39,736 bases of DNA from Hyphomicrobiales bacterium (GTDB lineage Bacteria; Pseudomonadota; Alphaproteobacteria; JAPOUT01): assembly GCA_026708545.1 (NCBI GenBank), contig JAPOUT010000008.1, forward strand, positions 1 through 39,736. The letters run 5' to 3'. The notes below the pieces were generated by a model. The model was not told the DNA's origin. It was given only the letters and a program-made list of their open reading frames with translations, and ran no database searches. A program made the position numbers and the translations under genes. Below, piece after piece: positions 18,194 to 27,535 of this stretch (the first letter of the stretch is position 1; each line of letters begins with the position of its first letter).

Positions 18194-19759
18194 TCAGTTT
18201 GCCTGCTGCCGTCGAAGGAATGTGGGGATCTCGAGCTGATCTTCGGCCATGGTTTCGTTTTTACCCAGGGGATATTCGAGGCTCGGGCTTGCGACTTCGT
18301 TTGCGGACGCAACGGCTGCAACAAGGTGGGAAGGCCTCCGTGTTTGCCGATGTCCTCTAAACCAGAAGTTCCAGAAGGAACCTCGCGCCGGCTTTGCCGA
18401 CGACATCATCGGCGGCGCGACTTCTCCTGTGTCGTCAATGACATCAACGCTTCTTCCGTCGTCAGTCTTGGACTCGGACGAGGTAGTGAAGATGACTTCC
18501 GCCTCTTCTTCAATACCACCGCCTCTGTCGACGTCTCCGGTTGCGTTGCTATGGCTATCGAGACTCTCCCTTACGGATTCAGATGCGGGTTCCTCCCTCT
18601 CGATTTTTCCAAGCGCGATTGGCTTGCGTCTTGAGATATCGAGATGCAACCCGCCTTCTTCCTTCTTCGCCGATGTCTCCATTCGTGCATCTCTGCCTTC
18701 GGCAGGTCTCAACGAATGGATGGGATAGACTTTCCCGAGGGTTCCATTGTCGTCGGAGTCCCAGGGCTTGTCCTCGCTTTCCTCATTTTCATTTCCGTCA
18801 ATACCGGTTGCGACAACCGCGACACGCATCTTGCCTTGCAACTCGGGAGAGAAGGTTGATCCGATGATGATGTTGCAATCATCGTCAACTTCGGACCGAA
18901 TGTGGTTTGCGGCCTCGTCGACCTCGAAGAGTGTCATGTCCGGTCCGCCCGTGATGTTAATGAGGACGCCTCGTGCGCCTGCCATGGTGACATCGTCAAG
19001 CAGCGGGTTGGAAATCGCCGCCTGCGCAGCTTCGAGAGAACGCCGTTCGCCCGAAGCTTCTCCGGTTCCCATCATGGCTTTGCCCATTTCATCCATAACG
19101 GATCTCACGTCAGCAAAGTCAAGATTGATGAGTCCGGGCTTCACCATCAAGTCGGTAATGGACGAGACTCCCGAATGCAAGACCCTGTCCGCCATTGCGA
19201 AGGCGTCGGCGAAAGTTGTTGTTTCGTCGGCGAGCCTAAACAAATTTTGGTTGGGAATGACGAGCAAAGTGTCGACATGCTTTTGCAGTTCGGTAACCCC
19301 TCCTTCCGCGATGCGCATTCGACGGGCACCTTCAAACTGGAAGGGTTTGGTAACCACGCCCAGTGTAAGGATCCCCTGTTCTCGTGCGGCTTGCGCGATG
19401 ACGGGAGAGGCGCCCGTCCCCGTGCCTCCACCCATGCCTGCGGTAACGAAGACCATGTGGCATCCGTGGAGATTCTCGAGGATTTCGGGCAAGGCCTCTT
19501 CGGCAGCGGCGCGCCCTATTTCCGGATGCGAGCCGGCACCGAGTCCTTGCGTAATGGAGACGCCCATTTGAATCTTTCGTTCAGCCGGAGATTGCTCAAG
19601 GGCTTGCGCGTCTGTATTTGCAACGACGAATTCCACGCCTTCAAGTCCGGAATCGATCATATTCTTGACGGCGTTGCCGCCGGCGCCTCCGACTCCGAAA
19701 ACCATGATTCTGGGTTTGAGATCCGTTGTTGTATCGGGAAGGTTTAATGTGATTGTCAT
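18194..19759 (-). CDS. ftsZ: Cell division GTPase FtsZ
   Basis: A 521-residue tubulin homologue that polymerises into the division ring. Visible parts are the nucleotide-binding [12 protein letters not shown] (20-31), the tubulin signature GGGTGTGA (110-117), the T7 synergy loop [11 protein letters not shown] (about 208) and the end of the core near residue 320. A charged, low-complexity linker of roughly 180 residues follows. The C-terminal peptide [15 protein letters not shown] binds FtsA and other partners. A long linker is common in alphaproteobacteria. The ATG at 19759 has GAGGAG nine bases upstream, much better than the upstream alternative in the same frame. The 52-base gap before it is the widest in the array. 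Confidence 0.98.
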   Translation of the reverse strand: MTITLNLPDTTTDLKPRIMVFGVGGAGGNAVKNMIDSGLEGVEFVVANTDAQALEQSPAERKIQMGVSITQGLGAGSHPEIGRAAAEEALPEILENLHGCHMVFVTAGMGGGTGTGASPVIAQAAREQGILTLGVVTKPFQFEGARRMRIAEGGVTELQKHVDTLLVIPNQNLFRLADETTTFADAFAMADRVLHSGVSSITDLMVKPGLINLDFADVRSVMDEMGKAMMGTGEASGERRSLEAAQAAISNPLLDDVTMAGARGVLINITGGPDMTLFEVDEAANHIRSEVDDDCNIIIGSTFSPELQGKMRVAVVATGIDGNENEESEDKPWDSDDNGTLGKVYPIHSLRPAEGRDARMETSAKKEEGGLHLDISRRKPIALGKIEREEPASESVRESLDSHSNATGDVDRGGGIEEEAEVIFTTSSESKTDDGRSVDVIDDTGEVAPPMMSSAKPARGSFWNFWFRGHRQTRRPSHLVAAVASANEVASPSLEYPLGKNETMAEDQLEIPTFLRRQQAN

Positions 19760-19811
19760 TTTCTTCACTCCTCTAGTTTGGTGGTTAAGGTTGCTTGGTT
19801 GATGATCATTG
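19760..19811 (-). promoter_or_regulatory. ftsA-ftsZ intergenic leader
   Basis: Largest gap within the 25-gene array. On the minus strand it contains ATGATCAT (an 8-base palindrome), then a CAACC/CACC-rich stretch with TTAACCAC, then GAGGAG before the ftsZ ATG. TTAACC resembles half of the site used by the cell-cycle regulator CtrA in alphaproteobacteria, but the full TTAA-N7-TTAA site is absent. I see no convincing -35/-10 pair. Confidence 0.3.
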
Positions 19812-21098
19812 TTAGTTGCTACTGGCACGAAGCCAACTTGCGATGCGTTTCATCGCGGAAGTAACTCCTGTGTTTGTGATGATGTCCGTATTGTTGGTTT
19901 CCTGGATACATGCGAGCAACCCTACGACGACGGATGAGTCGGGCCCGCACATGGCTTTGGGGAGGCCGCTGACCCAGGAAGGCTGGCCAACCCGCACTTC
20001 TGTATCGAAAATATTTGACGCGAGTTCTCTTGCCCCGGCAAGGGAAGCGCCTCCGCCGGTGAGAACGATGCATCTACCGACAAGATCGTAATAGGAACTC
20101 TGCCGCAGACGCTCTCGGACGGTTTCAAAAATTTCCTCGAGTCGCGGGCGGATAATATTGATAAGATTTGCCCGGGAAATTTGGTGTGTTTCGGATTCCT
20201 CTTCCTCGCCGGGCTTGGCGCAGGAAATCATTTCGGACGTATCGGCCGGATCTTCGAAAACGCCGCCGTGAAGCATTTTGAGCCGCTCGGCTTGTCCGAG
20301 TTGCGTCGGGATTCCCCGCGCGATGTCGTTGGTGATGTATTGCGAGCCAAGGTGTGTCTCGTCAATGTACACAAGCGCACCACCGAAGAACATGGAGACT
20401 TGCGAACTTCCCCCGCCAAGATCGATGCAGATTGCTCCAAGTTCGGTTTCATCGTTGGACAGCACGCTTAACCCGCTGGCATAGGATGCAACCACCAACC
20501 GCTCAATATCGAGATGGCAGCGCCGGATGCAGGCGGTGAGATTTTGCAGAACGTTTGCCTTGGCATCAATGACGTGAATATCGGCGTGAAGCGTTCTTGC
20601 GAACATTCCCCGAGGGTCTCGAACGGTCTCGGAATCGTCAATGCGGAAACTGCACGGAATCGCGTGGACGGACGTTCTACCGGCTCGCAGGTTTTGTTCG
20701 CATCCTTGCCGCAGCAGCCAGACGACGTCCTCATCGCGCACGACCGACCCGTTCAACCGCGTGCTAAGCGAAATCATCCGGCCTTCCGGCGCCCCGCAGG
20801 AGAAACCGACAACGAGGGAGCGCACGCGCCCCCCGGCGATTTGCTCGGCAGCATCAACACAAGCGCGGATGGTAGCTTCCGCGGCACTCATATCGACGAT
20901 GCGACCGGCCTTGATGCCTGCGGACATCCGCCGTGATGCCCCGACAACCTCCCACGCACCGTTGCCGCCGCCGTCTTTGCGAACGACGAGACACGAGATG
21001 TTCGAGCTTCCGATGTCAAGAGCGCCAAGCAGGTTCGAGCCTTCCGCGCCCCTTGCCCGCCGCTTTAAACTTCCACTAATGCTTTCGATAATGCCCAT
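19812..21098 (-). CDS. ftsA: Cell division protein FtsA
   Basis: A 428-residue actin-like ATPase that tethers FtsZ filaments to the inner membrane and recruits later divisome proteins. The phosphate-1 block is [15 protein letters not shown] (25-39). The 1C subdomain includes [15 protein letters not shown], phosphate-2 is [12 protein letters not shown], and the adenosine motif is [12 protein letters not shown]. The C-terminus ends in a short amphipathic helix, [12 protein letters not shown], the membrane-targeting sequence. The ATG at 21098 is one base after the ftsQ stop. An acidic insert (GEEEESET) lies in subdomain 2B. Function is secure from motifs and position. Confidence 0.97.
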   Translation of the reverse strand: MGIIESISGSLKRRARGAEGSNLLGALDIGSSNISCLVVRKDGGGNGAWEVVGASRRMSAGIKAGRIVDMSAAEATIRACVDAAEQIAGGRVRSLVVGFSCGAPEGRMISLSTRLNGSVVRDEDVVWLLRQGCEQNLRAGRTSVHAIPCSFRIDDSETVRDPRGMFARTLHADIHVIDAKANVLQNLTACIRRCHLDIERLVVASYASGLSVLSNDETELGAICIDLGGGSSQVSMFFGGALVYIDETHLGSQYITNDIARGIPTQLGQAERLKMLHGGVFEDPADTSEMISCAKPGEEEESETHQISRANLINIIRPRLEEIFETVRERLRQSSYYDLVGRCIVLTGGGASLAGARELASNIFDTEVRVGQPSWVSGLPKAMCGPDSSVVVGLLACIQETNNTDIITNTGVTSAMKRIASWLRASSN

Positions 21099-21099
21099 G

Positions 21100-21939
21100 T
21101 TATCCGTCCCTTCTTGCTTTCGGCCGCAACGGAATGATGCCTATAGCGTTGGGCAGCACGACCGCTTCGGATATTTCCGGCATCACCGCACCCTCACGCA
21201 AGGCAAACCCGATGCGATCATTGATTCTCAAGTCAATGATTTGAACATCCCGGCGAAAGATGTCATATTCGAGATGAAGTTGCCGCAATCGAACAAGCGC
21301 TTGATGGAAAGACTTCTCCGGCATTTGCACACGTACGCCGTTGTCAAGATGAAGGTCCCACCGCCGCCGGCCGACTCTCACGGCCGCTTTTGTTTTCTCT
21401 TTGATGGCCGGATAGTTCTCGAGCGCCTCGACAAACTCGACGCCGCTTTCAAGCGCGCCGGCGCCGACCAAATAAGGCAAAGTTGTTTTAACGGACTTCA
21501 TCCCCTCGACATCAGGCGAATCTGCCAAGCCAAGATCAAGGAACGCATCGCCGTCGCTGTTGATCAAGAACAACCGTCCTCCTTTTTGCCAGAAGGCAAA
21601 GGGCTCCTGCTCATGGATATGCCCCTCAATGGTACCGGGAAGGATTCGTCGCAATGACGCGCTCTTGACCCACTCAAGCGATTCGAGTCGCGCCTTTGCC
21701 TCGAAGAGATTGATGGGAAGCATTGCCGCCCCGCGCTCAAGGGAAAGCGCCTCGACCAGAGTCTCTTGTTTGACCCGCGTATTGCCGTGCATGATGATTT
21801 CTTTGAGTTGGAAATCAAGGCTTTCGGAAATACGCAGGGAAATCTCTTCCCGCAGGAGTATCACGCTGCCCCAGCCTGTGGTTGCAACTGCCACCACGAG
21901 CAACACAAGCAAAAGTATTTTGAACTTTAGCGCCAGCAT
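21100..21939 (-). CDS. ftsQ: Cell division protein FtsQ
   Basis: A 279-residue bitopic inner-membrane protein. A short cytoplasmic end (MLALKFK) and one transmembrane helix (about 8-27) precede a periplasmic POTRA domain (IIMHGNTRVKQETLVEAL, about 48-65, through RILPGTIEGHIHEQEPFAFW). A FtsQ/DivIB beta domain follows, with LDNGVRVQMPEKSFHQAL and the IDLRINDRIGFAL strand. FtsQ links the early ring to FtsL/FtsB. The ATG at 21939 places the hydrophobic helix at the N-terminus and overlaps ddl by 13 bases; a start at 21960 would add seven residues. It sits between ddl and ftsA, the standard order. Confidence 0.95.
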   Translation of the reverse strand: MLALKFKILLLVLLVVAVATTGWGSVILLREEISLRISESLDFQLKEIIMHGNTRVKQETLVEALSLERGAAMLPINLFEAKARLESLEWVKSASLRRILPGTIEGHIHEQEPFAFWQKGGRLFLINSDGDAFLDLGLADSPDVEGMKSVKTTLPYLVGAGALESGVEFVEALENYPAIKEKTKAAVRVGRRRWDLHLDNGVRVQMPEKSFHQALVRLRQLHLEYDIFRRDVQIIDLRINDRIGFALREGAVMPEISEAVVLPNAIGIIPLRPKARRDG

Positions 21940-22877
21940 GATGCGTCCTGTGCGATCCACTTGACGAGCTTGTCGTAGGGAATCCCGATGTGGTTTGCCA
22001 TATCCGGGATGAGGGATGTTTCCGTCATACCGGGTTGCGTGTTGACTTCGAGTAGGATGATGCCGTCGACACCAAGCGCCTCATCGAAGCGAAAATCTGC
22101 GCGCGAGACTCCTCTGCATCCAAGGACGCGGTGCGCGTGCAACGAAATTTCCTGCGTGCGGCGATACACATCGCCGGGAACGTCCGCAGGAAGGATATGC
22201 TGGGATCCTCCGGGCGTATACTTGTTTTGAAAGTCGTAGAAACCTCCGTCGGTGACAATGTCAATGACATCAAGGGCTTTGTCGCCCATGACGCAGCAAG
22301 TGAGTTCGCGCCCGGGGATGAATCGCTCGACCATGATGCGTTCGCCGAACTCCCACGCATCATTCAATAGTTCCGGCGGAGGCGGCGCATCCTCGTCGAG
22401 GACGAGAAAAACTCCGAGACTCGATCCTTCGCACAAGGGTTTGATGACATAAGGAGGTTCGAGGGCGTGTTCGGCGGCCGCTCGCGTTCGTGCGACGATG
22501 CGGTCTTGCGCGACAGGAAGGCCGTGCGCGGAGAACAAACGCTTCGATATTTCCTTGTTCATCGCGAGAGCAGAAGCAAGCACGCCGGAATGCGTGTAGG
22601 GGATTTCAAGCGTCTCGAGCACGCCCTGGATGCATCCGTCTTCGCCGCCTGCCCCGTGCAGAGCATTGAACGCGACATCGGGTTTGAGAGTTTCAAGCTT
22701 GCTTGCAACGGAATGATCGACATCAACTTCGCTAACCTTGAAGCCTTCGCGCCGGAGCGCATCGGCACACCCGCGCCCGCTCATTAAACTGATGTCGCGT
22801 TCGCCCGACCATCCTCCCATAAGGACCGCGACGTGCAACTTTTCACCGGCGTCAATGCGTGTCTGGATTGCGTTCAT
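21927..22877 (-). CDS. ddl: D-alanine--D-alanine ligase
   Basis: A 316-residue ATP-grasp ligase that makes the D-Ala-D-Ala dipeptide for MurF. The N-terminal VLMGGWSGERDISLMSG (19-35) binds the first D-Ala. NALHGAGGEDGCIQG, PLCEGSSLGV (about 147-156, the serine loop) and LEVNTQPGMT (276-285, Mg2+ ligands) are family signatures. The frame extends upstream into murB, but the ATG at 22877 overlaps the murB stop (ATGA) and starts the expected N-terminus. DdlB-type enzymes are typically encoded in dcw clusters, as here, between murB and ftsQ. A D-Ala-D-Lac ligase is unlikely in this context. Confidence 0.96.
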   Translation of the reverse strand: MNAIQTRIDAGEKLHVAVLMGGWSGERDISLMSGRGCADALRREGFKVSEVDVDHSVASKLETLKPDVAFNALHGAGGEDGCIQGVLETLEIPYTHSGVLASALAMNKEISKRLFSAHGLPVAQDRIVARTRAAAEHALEPPYVIKPLCEGSSLGVFLVLDEDAPPPPELLNDAWEFGERIMVERFIPGRELTCCVMGDKALDVIDIVTDGGFYDFQNKYTPGGSQHILPADVPGDVYRRTQEISLHAHRVLGCRGVSRADFRFDEALGVDGIILLEVNTQPGMTETSLIPDMANHIGIPYDKLVKWIAQDASCWR

Positions 22878-23830
22878 GTCGCCACTTCCTTCTCGCCGAT
22901 GCGCACGATCTCCCACTCGAGCGTAACACCTGTTTTCTCTTTCACGTGCTCGCGCACTTCTTCGCCGAGACTTTCGATGTCCGATGCGGATGCGTTTCCT
23001 GCATTGACGAGGAAATTGCAATGCTGCGGCGAGAACATTGCATCTCCTCTCCGCATTTCCCTGCACCCGGCCGCTTCGATGAGCTGCCATGCCTTCTTGC
23101 CGCCTTTGGAACGACTCTCGGAGGAATGGCTTTCGGAAGGATTCTTGAAAGTGCTTCCGCCGGTGAATGCGCGGATAGGCTGGGATGCAGCGCGTTTCTT
23201 TCGCAAGGTTTCGAGTCGTGCCTCGATTTTCTCATACGAGGATGCGCGGCCTTGCAGCAACGCCTCCAAAAAGATGACGTCTTCATCAATGCCGCAATGC
23301 CGATAAGAAAAATTCATGTCTTTTTTGCTAAAGACGTGCCGTTTGCCGTTGCGGTCCAGGGCGACAGCTTCTATCAACACGCCCGCGATGTCCTCGCCGT
23401 GCGCGCCTGCATTCATCCGGAGCGCGCCGCCGACGGTTCCGGGGATTCCATCAAGGAACTCCAAGCCCGCAATGTTTGCCTCGAGGGCCGTACGTGCGAG
23501 AACTCCGTCGAGAGTTGCGGCTCCGACTCGTATGCATTGCTTGTCTTCGATCTTGATGTTCGCGAAGGCGCGCCCGAGTCGCACGACCATCCCGCGTACG
23601 CCGCCATCGCGCACGAGAATATTAGAGCCGACGCCGATGGTCGTAACAGGAAACTCGCGCGGCAATTCCGCCAACACGTTTGCGAGGTCGCTTGCATCGG
23701 CCGGAAGAAAGAGAATGTCGGCACTGCCGCCAACCCGCAGCCAGCTGTACCGTGCGAGCCGTGTGTCGAACAGGTAGCGCCCGTGCGTTTTCGGAAGACG
23801 GACGGAGTGTCCCGAAGTATCGGTGTTCAT
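22874..23830 (-). CDS. murB: UDP-N-acetylenolpyruvoylglucosamine reductase MurB
   Basis: A 318-residue FAD flavoprotein that reduces the enolpyruvyl group of UDP-GlcNAc-enolpyruvate to give UDP-MurNAc, the second committed step of cell wall precursor synthesis. The FAD-binding GVGSNILVRDGG (66-77), GIPGTVGGALRMNAGAHG (128-145), NFSYRH (Arg177), AFTGGSTFKNP (catalytic Ser226) and the terminal EWEIVRIG (Glu307) are all visible. The insertion pattern suits the shorter type II MurB better than the long E. coli form. The ATG at 23830 overlaps the murC stop; the 19-codon upstream extension is unneeded. Confidence 0.96.
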   Translation of the reverse strand: MNTDTSGHSVRLPKTHGRYLFDTRLARYSWLRVGGSADILFLPADASDLANVLAELPREFPVTTIGVGSNILVRDGGVRGMVVRLGRAFANIKIEDKQCIRVGAATLDGVLARTALEANIAGLEFLDGIPGTVGGALRMNAGAHGEDIAGVLIEAVALDRNGKRHVFSKKDMNFSYRHCGIDEDVIFLEALLQGRASSYEKIEARLETLRKKRAASQPIRAFTGGSTFKNPSESHSSESRSKGGKKAWQLIEAAGCREMRRGDAMFSPQHCNFLVNAGNASASDIESLGEEVREHVKEKTGVTLEWEIVRIGEKEVAT

Positions 23831-25269
23831 GCGTGCGCACTCCCGGGTTGAAGGGCGGAGAGTTGCCGTGGAAGCTCGTTTGCCCATGTTGTGGAATTTC
23901 CGGCACCGAGCACAACGACCATGTCGCCGGGCTCGCCCGTGCGCGCGACAAAAGGAGCGATGTCATCGGGAGTGTTAATAGCAATGGCATTGCGATGCCC
24001 CCGCTCGGACAGCGCGGCAACGAAGCCAACGTTGTCGCACCCGTTTATAGGTTCTTCTCCGGCGGCGTATACGGGCATGACGACGACAACGTCCGCGTCA
24101 TCGAAGCAGAATAAAAATGCATCCCATAATTCCTGCAACCGCGTGTATCGATGCGGTTGCACGATGGCAATGAGCTTACCTTTGCAGACGTCTCTTGCAG
24201 CTTCGAGTGTCGCTTTAATTTCGACGGGATGGTGCGCGTAATCGTCGTGGATATTGATGCCCTTCCATGTTCCTGTTAACGTGAAGCGTCTGCGTACGCC
24301 GGAGAACGTGGCAAGCGTCTCGAGGATGAGTCCGCCTTTGATGCCGAGTTGCCTTGCAACCGCGACGGCTGCAAGCGCGTTGGAAACATTGTGCGCACCG
24401 ATCATTGGCGGCTTGAAGATGCCGAGGCTCTTACACTTGTCGCTCTGGCGGTCGCGGATGAGAACTTCGTGGGGCGGACGGCCGTCGTCGCTTTCGCCTA
24501 CACAACGCGCCTGCACATCCGCTTGTTGCGAGAATCCGTAAGTGATAAGCCTGCGGTCGCGCAACTGCCCGACCAGAGATTGCACTTCCGGATGATCAAT
24601 GCAGAGGATTGCCGTTCCGTAGAAGGGAATATTTTGAACGAAACTTGCAAAGGCGGCGCGCAGGGCTTCGAAATCGCCGTAATAGTCAAGATGCTCGGGA
24701 TCGATATTTGTAACAACGGCTATGGTTGCGTGCAGGCTCGCCAGCGAGCCGTCGGACTCGTCCGCTTCGACAACCATCCATTCACCGGCTCCAAGCCGCC
24801 CGTTCGTGTTATAGGCGTTAATGATGCCGCCGTTGATAATGGTGGGATCGAGCCCGACCGCATCAATGAGCGTCGCCACCATTGAAGTTGTCGTGGTTTT
24901 ACCGTGCGTGCCCGCGATGGCAATGGATGATTTGAGCCTCATGAGCTCGGCGAGCATTTTCGGACGCGGTATGACGGGGATGAATCTGCGGCGTGCTTCT
25001 TCGATTTCAATATTGGCGTTCTTGATTGCGGAAGAAGTGACAAGAATTTGCGCGTTTACGACGTTTTCGGCTTTGTGACCGATCTTGATATCGATGCCGA
25101 GGTCACGCAACCTGCGGGTGTTGGCGTTCTCGGCGATGTCGGAGCCGTGAACTTTGTAACCGAGGTTGTGCATGACTTCCGCGATACCGCTCATGCCTAT
25201 GCCGCCGATACCGACGAAATGGACGTGTTCGACCCGCGAAAAATGCTGCTCAGGGATGATTGTGTTCAT
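23827..25269 (-). CDS. murC: UDP-N-acetylmuramate--L-alanine ligase MurC
   Basis: A 480-residue Mur ligase that adds L-Ala to UDP-MurNAc. It has the three-domain layout: an N-terminal Rossmann-like domain opening HFVGIGGIGMSGIAEVM (17-33), a central ATPase with AGTHGKTTTTSM (119-130) and EADESDGS, and a C-terminal domain containing DDYAHHPVEI. The DDYAHHP block is diagnostic for MurC. The ATG at 25269 overlaps the murG stop and the gene end overlaps murB, both as ATGA. It sits directly before murB, the usual alphaproteobacterial arrangement. Confidence 0.97.
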   Translation of the reverse strand: MNTIIPEQHFSRVEHVHFVGIGGIGMSGIAEVMHNLGYKVHGSDIAENANTRRLRDLGIDIKIGHKAENVVNAQILVTSSAIKNANIEIEEARRRFIPVIPRPKMLAELMRLKSSIAIAGTHGKTTTTSMVATLIDAVGLDPTIINGGIINAYNTNGRLGAGEWMVVEADESDGSLASLHATIAVVTNIDPEHLDYYGDFEALRAAFASFVQNIPFYGTAILCIDHPEVQSLVGQLRDRRLITYGFSQQADVQARCVGESDDGRPPHEVLIRDRQSDKCKSLGIFKPPMIGAHNVSNALAAVAVARQLGIKGGLILETLATFSGVRRRFTLTGTWKGINIHDDYAHHPVEIKATLEAARDVCKGKLIAIVQPHRYTRLQELWDAFLFCFDDADVVVVMPVYAAGEEPINGCDNVGFVAALSERGHRNAIAINTPDDIAPFVARTGEPGDMVVVLGAGNSTTWANELPRQLSALQPGSAHA

Positions 25270-26378
25270 TGTGACAACCTCGATGACGACCGAGCCGTGT
25301 GCTCGACAACATCCGCGAGTCGTTTCGCGGCGTCCGGCTTGCCGAAGTTTTTCGCCTTACTTGCGACTTGCGCAAGGATTGCGGACGATTCCATGCACTC
25401 GCGCAACAAACGCGCCATTTCATTTGCAAGTTCCGCATTTTGTTCGAGCACCCAGGCTCCGCCATGACGCTTGAGGATATCGGCGTTGTGGAACTGGTCG
25501 GCGTCGAGAGTGCCCGGCAAGGGCAGGAGAATGGAAGGCCTGCCGATGACGGTGAGTTCGGCGATGGTGGATGCTCCGGCGCGCGCAATAACGATATGCG
25601 CATTCGCGATACGTTGCGGCAGATCGGAAAAGAAGGGCGCGCATTCGAAAGCGATGTCCGCCTGTTGATAATTGCGCTCAAGCACCTCGATGTCCTCGTC
25701 TCGACATTGCTGCACAACATGGATGCGTGAACGCAGAGACTCCGGCAGCAGATTAAAAACTTCGGGCATGGCGCTGCTTAGAATATGCGCTCCTTGCGAA
25801 CCGCCGAAGACAAGGATGCGAAACGGTTCGGATGCCTGCGGCACGCTGTAAGGAATGTCGCGCGCGGCAAGAACCTCATCGCGCACCGGCGTTCCGGTCA
25901 CCACCGTGTCCGGTTTTGCACTTGACGGAAACGCAAAAGTGATAACCCTCGCGAGCGGCGCAAGGGCCTTGTTTGCGCGCCCGAAGACGGCATTTTGCTC
26001 ATGGAGGCACACGGGAACGCCGCGCAAACGCGCCGCCAGCAACGGTGCAAAAGACGGATACCCGCCAAACCCGACGGCAGCGCAAGCACGCATCCGCCCG
26101 AACAATTTCCATGCGGCAATGATTGCTGTGACGATGGTTTTGCACGCGAGAAAATACTGCCGGAGATTTTTTTTGCCTGCAAAAGTTGCGGCGGCAAGCG
26201 ATGTGACGTGCTCGTCGCGCCAGTCGCTTTGTTGCAAAAAATGCATGCCCCGTTTGTCGGTGAACAGATGCGGGATGTATCCGCGCCGTTGCAACTCCCG
26301 TCCGAGCGCGATGGCAGGAAAGAGGTGCCCGCCGGTACCGCCGGCGGCTAGGGCAATACGCGACGGGCGACTGTTCAT
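25266..26378 (-). CDS. murG: Lipid II synthase MurG
   Basis: A 370-residue GT-B glycosyltransferase on the inner face of the cytoplasmic membrane. It transfers GlcNAc from UDP-GlcNAc to lipid I, making lipid II. The first G-loop ALAAGGTGGHLFPA (9-22), the second glycine-rich VFGGSQGAHI and the UDP-GlcNAc block RAGASTIAEL are clear. ATG 26378 overlaps the ftsW stop; the upstream open frame is antisense-like extension. The position between ftsW, which acts in septal wall synthesis, and murC is the classical dcw order. Confidence 0.97.
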   Translation of the reverse strand: MNSRPSRIALAAGGTGGHLFPAIALGRELQRRGYIPHLFTDKRGMHFLQQSDWRDEHVTSLAAATFAGKKNLRQYFLACKTIVTAIIAAWKLFGRMRACAAVGFGGYPSFAPLLAARLRGVPVCLHEQNAVFGRANKALAPLARVITFAFPSSAKPDTVVTGTPVRDEVLAARDIPYSVPQASEPFRILVFGGSQGAHILSSAMPEVFNLLPESLRSRIHVVQQCRDEDIEVLERNYQQADIAFECAPFFSDLPQRIANAHIVIARAGASTIAELTVIGRPSILLPLPGTLDADQFHNADILKRHGGAWVLEQNAELANEMARLLRECMESSAILAQVASKAKNFGKPDAAKRLADVVEHTARSSSRLSQ

Positions 26379-27535
26379 GTTGTAACCTCGTGATCCAGGG
26401 ACGCATGCGTCCGCGCTCTCGAGAGCGCAAGCACCATCCCCATTGTGATTGCGACGGCAAGACACGACGATCCTCCATACGACAAAAACGGCAACGTCAT
26501 GCCCTTGGGAGGAAGCAGGTTGAAATTGACGGACATGTTGATGAGTGTTTGCGTGCCGAACAGAAACAACAGCCCGCACGCCGCAAGCCGCAGAAACACG
26601 TCGGGCTCCCCGAGAAAACGGGAGAACCCGCGCAGCAAGATATAAGAGAACAGCAGGAGCAAAAAGATGCAGACGATTCCGCCGTATTCCTCGCCGATGA
26701 CCGCGAGGACATAGTCGGTGTGCGCATCGGGCAGGAGATATTTGATTTCGCCCTCGCCGGGCCCGCGCCCGAAGAGCCCGCCTGATTGGAACGCCTCGAG
26801 TGCCTTGTCGGCCTGGTATGTTTCCCCTCTATCCGGATCAAAGAAGCGGTCGATTCGCGTGCTTACATGGGGAAAGGCAACATAGGTTGCGAAGGCACCC
26901 ATCCCGGCGATGATTATGAGCAGCAGCACGAACAGAATCGGTATACCATCAAGGAAGAGCAGCACACACCATGCGGCAAAAATGAGCGCAGCCTGTCCGA
27001 TGTCGGGCTGCAGCGCCAACAGCGGCAAGACGGCTAGAGGCAGAAGTATCGAGAACAGGCGCCGCCGCACGACCTCCCCGCTTGATGCTTGTGTTGTGCC
27101 TTTGTTTTTCCCGGGCGCCAGAAGCGTCGCCATGAGGATAACGAACGCAGGTTTTAGAAACTCCGAAGGCTGCAGTGTGAAGGCGCCGATTTGAAGCCAG
27201 CGGGCCGCACCTCGTGTTTCGGCACCGACCCATAATGTGAGAATCATTGCAGCGTACGAGACAACGAAGAGCACAATGCCGAACATTTGTATATCTTCGC
27301 GCCGCAAGAGCGAGAGCGCTAGAATGATGAAGAGCGACAAACACAGAAATATGCTCTGTCGATAAACAAAATAAAAAGGCTCAAGTTCGAGTCGCGCGGA
27401 TGCCGCCGGCCCCGCCGCGAACGTCGAAAGAAACCCGAGCAGCAACAGAAGCATAAGCGCGGCGAGGATCCACCTATCAACGGTCCACCACCAGAGCGCG
27501 AGAAGACTTCTATCTGTTCGTGCAAAGACGGTCAT
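26375..27535 (-). CDS. ftsW: Septal peptidoglycan glycosyltransferase FtsW
   Basis: A 386-residue SEDS-family membrane protein with about ten hydrophobic segments. Family blocks include GAETRGAARWLQIGAFTLQPSE (central, ending in the QPSE motif), LQPDIGQAALI, a long periplasmic loop with RGETYQADKALEAFQSGGLFGRGPGEG, LPDAHTDYVLAVIGEE and the C-terminal LPFLSYGGSS. FtsW polymerises lipid II at the septum together with the transpeptidase FtsI, encoded upstream in the same array. The start at 27535 overlaps the murD stop. Its location between murD and murG favours FtsW over the elongation paralogue RodA. Confidence 0.96.
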   Translation of the reverse strand: MTVFARTDRSLLALWWWTVDRWILAALMLLLLLGFLSTFAAGPAASARLELEPFYFVYRQSIFLCLSLFIILALSLLRREDIQMFGIVLFVVSYAAMILTLWVGAETRGAARWLQIGAFTLQPSEFLKPAFVILMATLLAPGKNKGTTQASSGEVVRRRLFSILLPLAVLPLLALQPDIGQAALIFAAWCVLLFLDGIPILFVLLLIIIAGMGAFATYVAFPHVSTRIDRFFDPDRGETYQADKALEAFQSGGLFGRGPGEGEIKYLLPDAHTDYVLAVIGEEYGGIVCIFLLLLFSYILLRGFSRFLGEPDVFLRLAACGLLFLFGTQTLINMSVNFNLLPPKGMTLPFLSYGGSSCLAVAITMGMVLALSRARTHASLDHEVTT

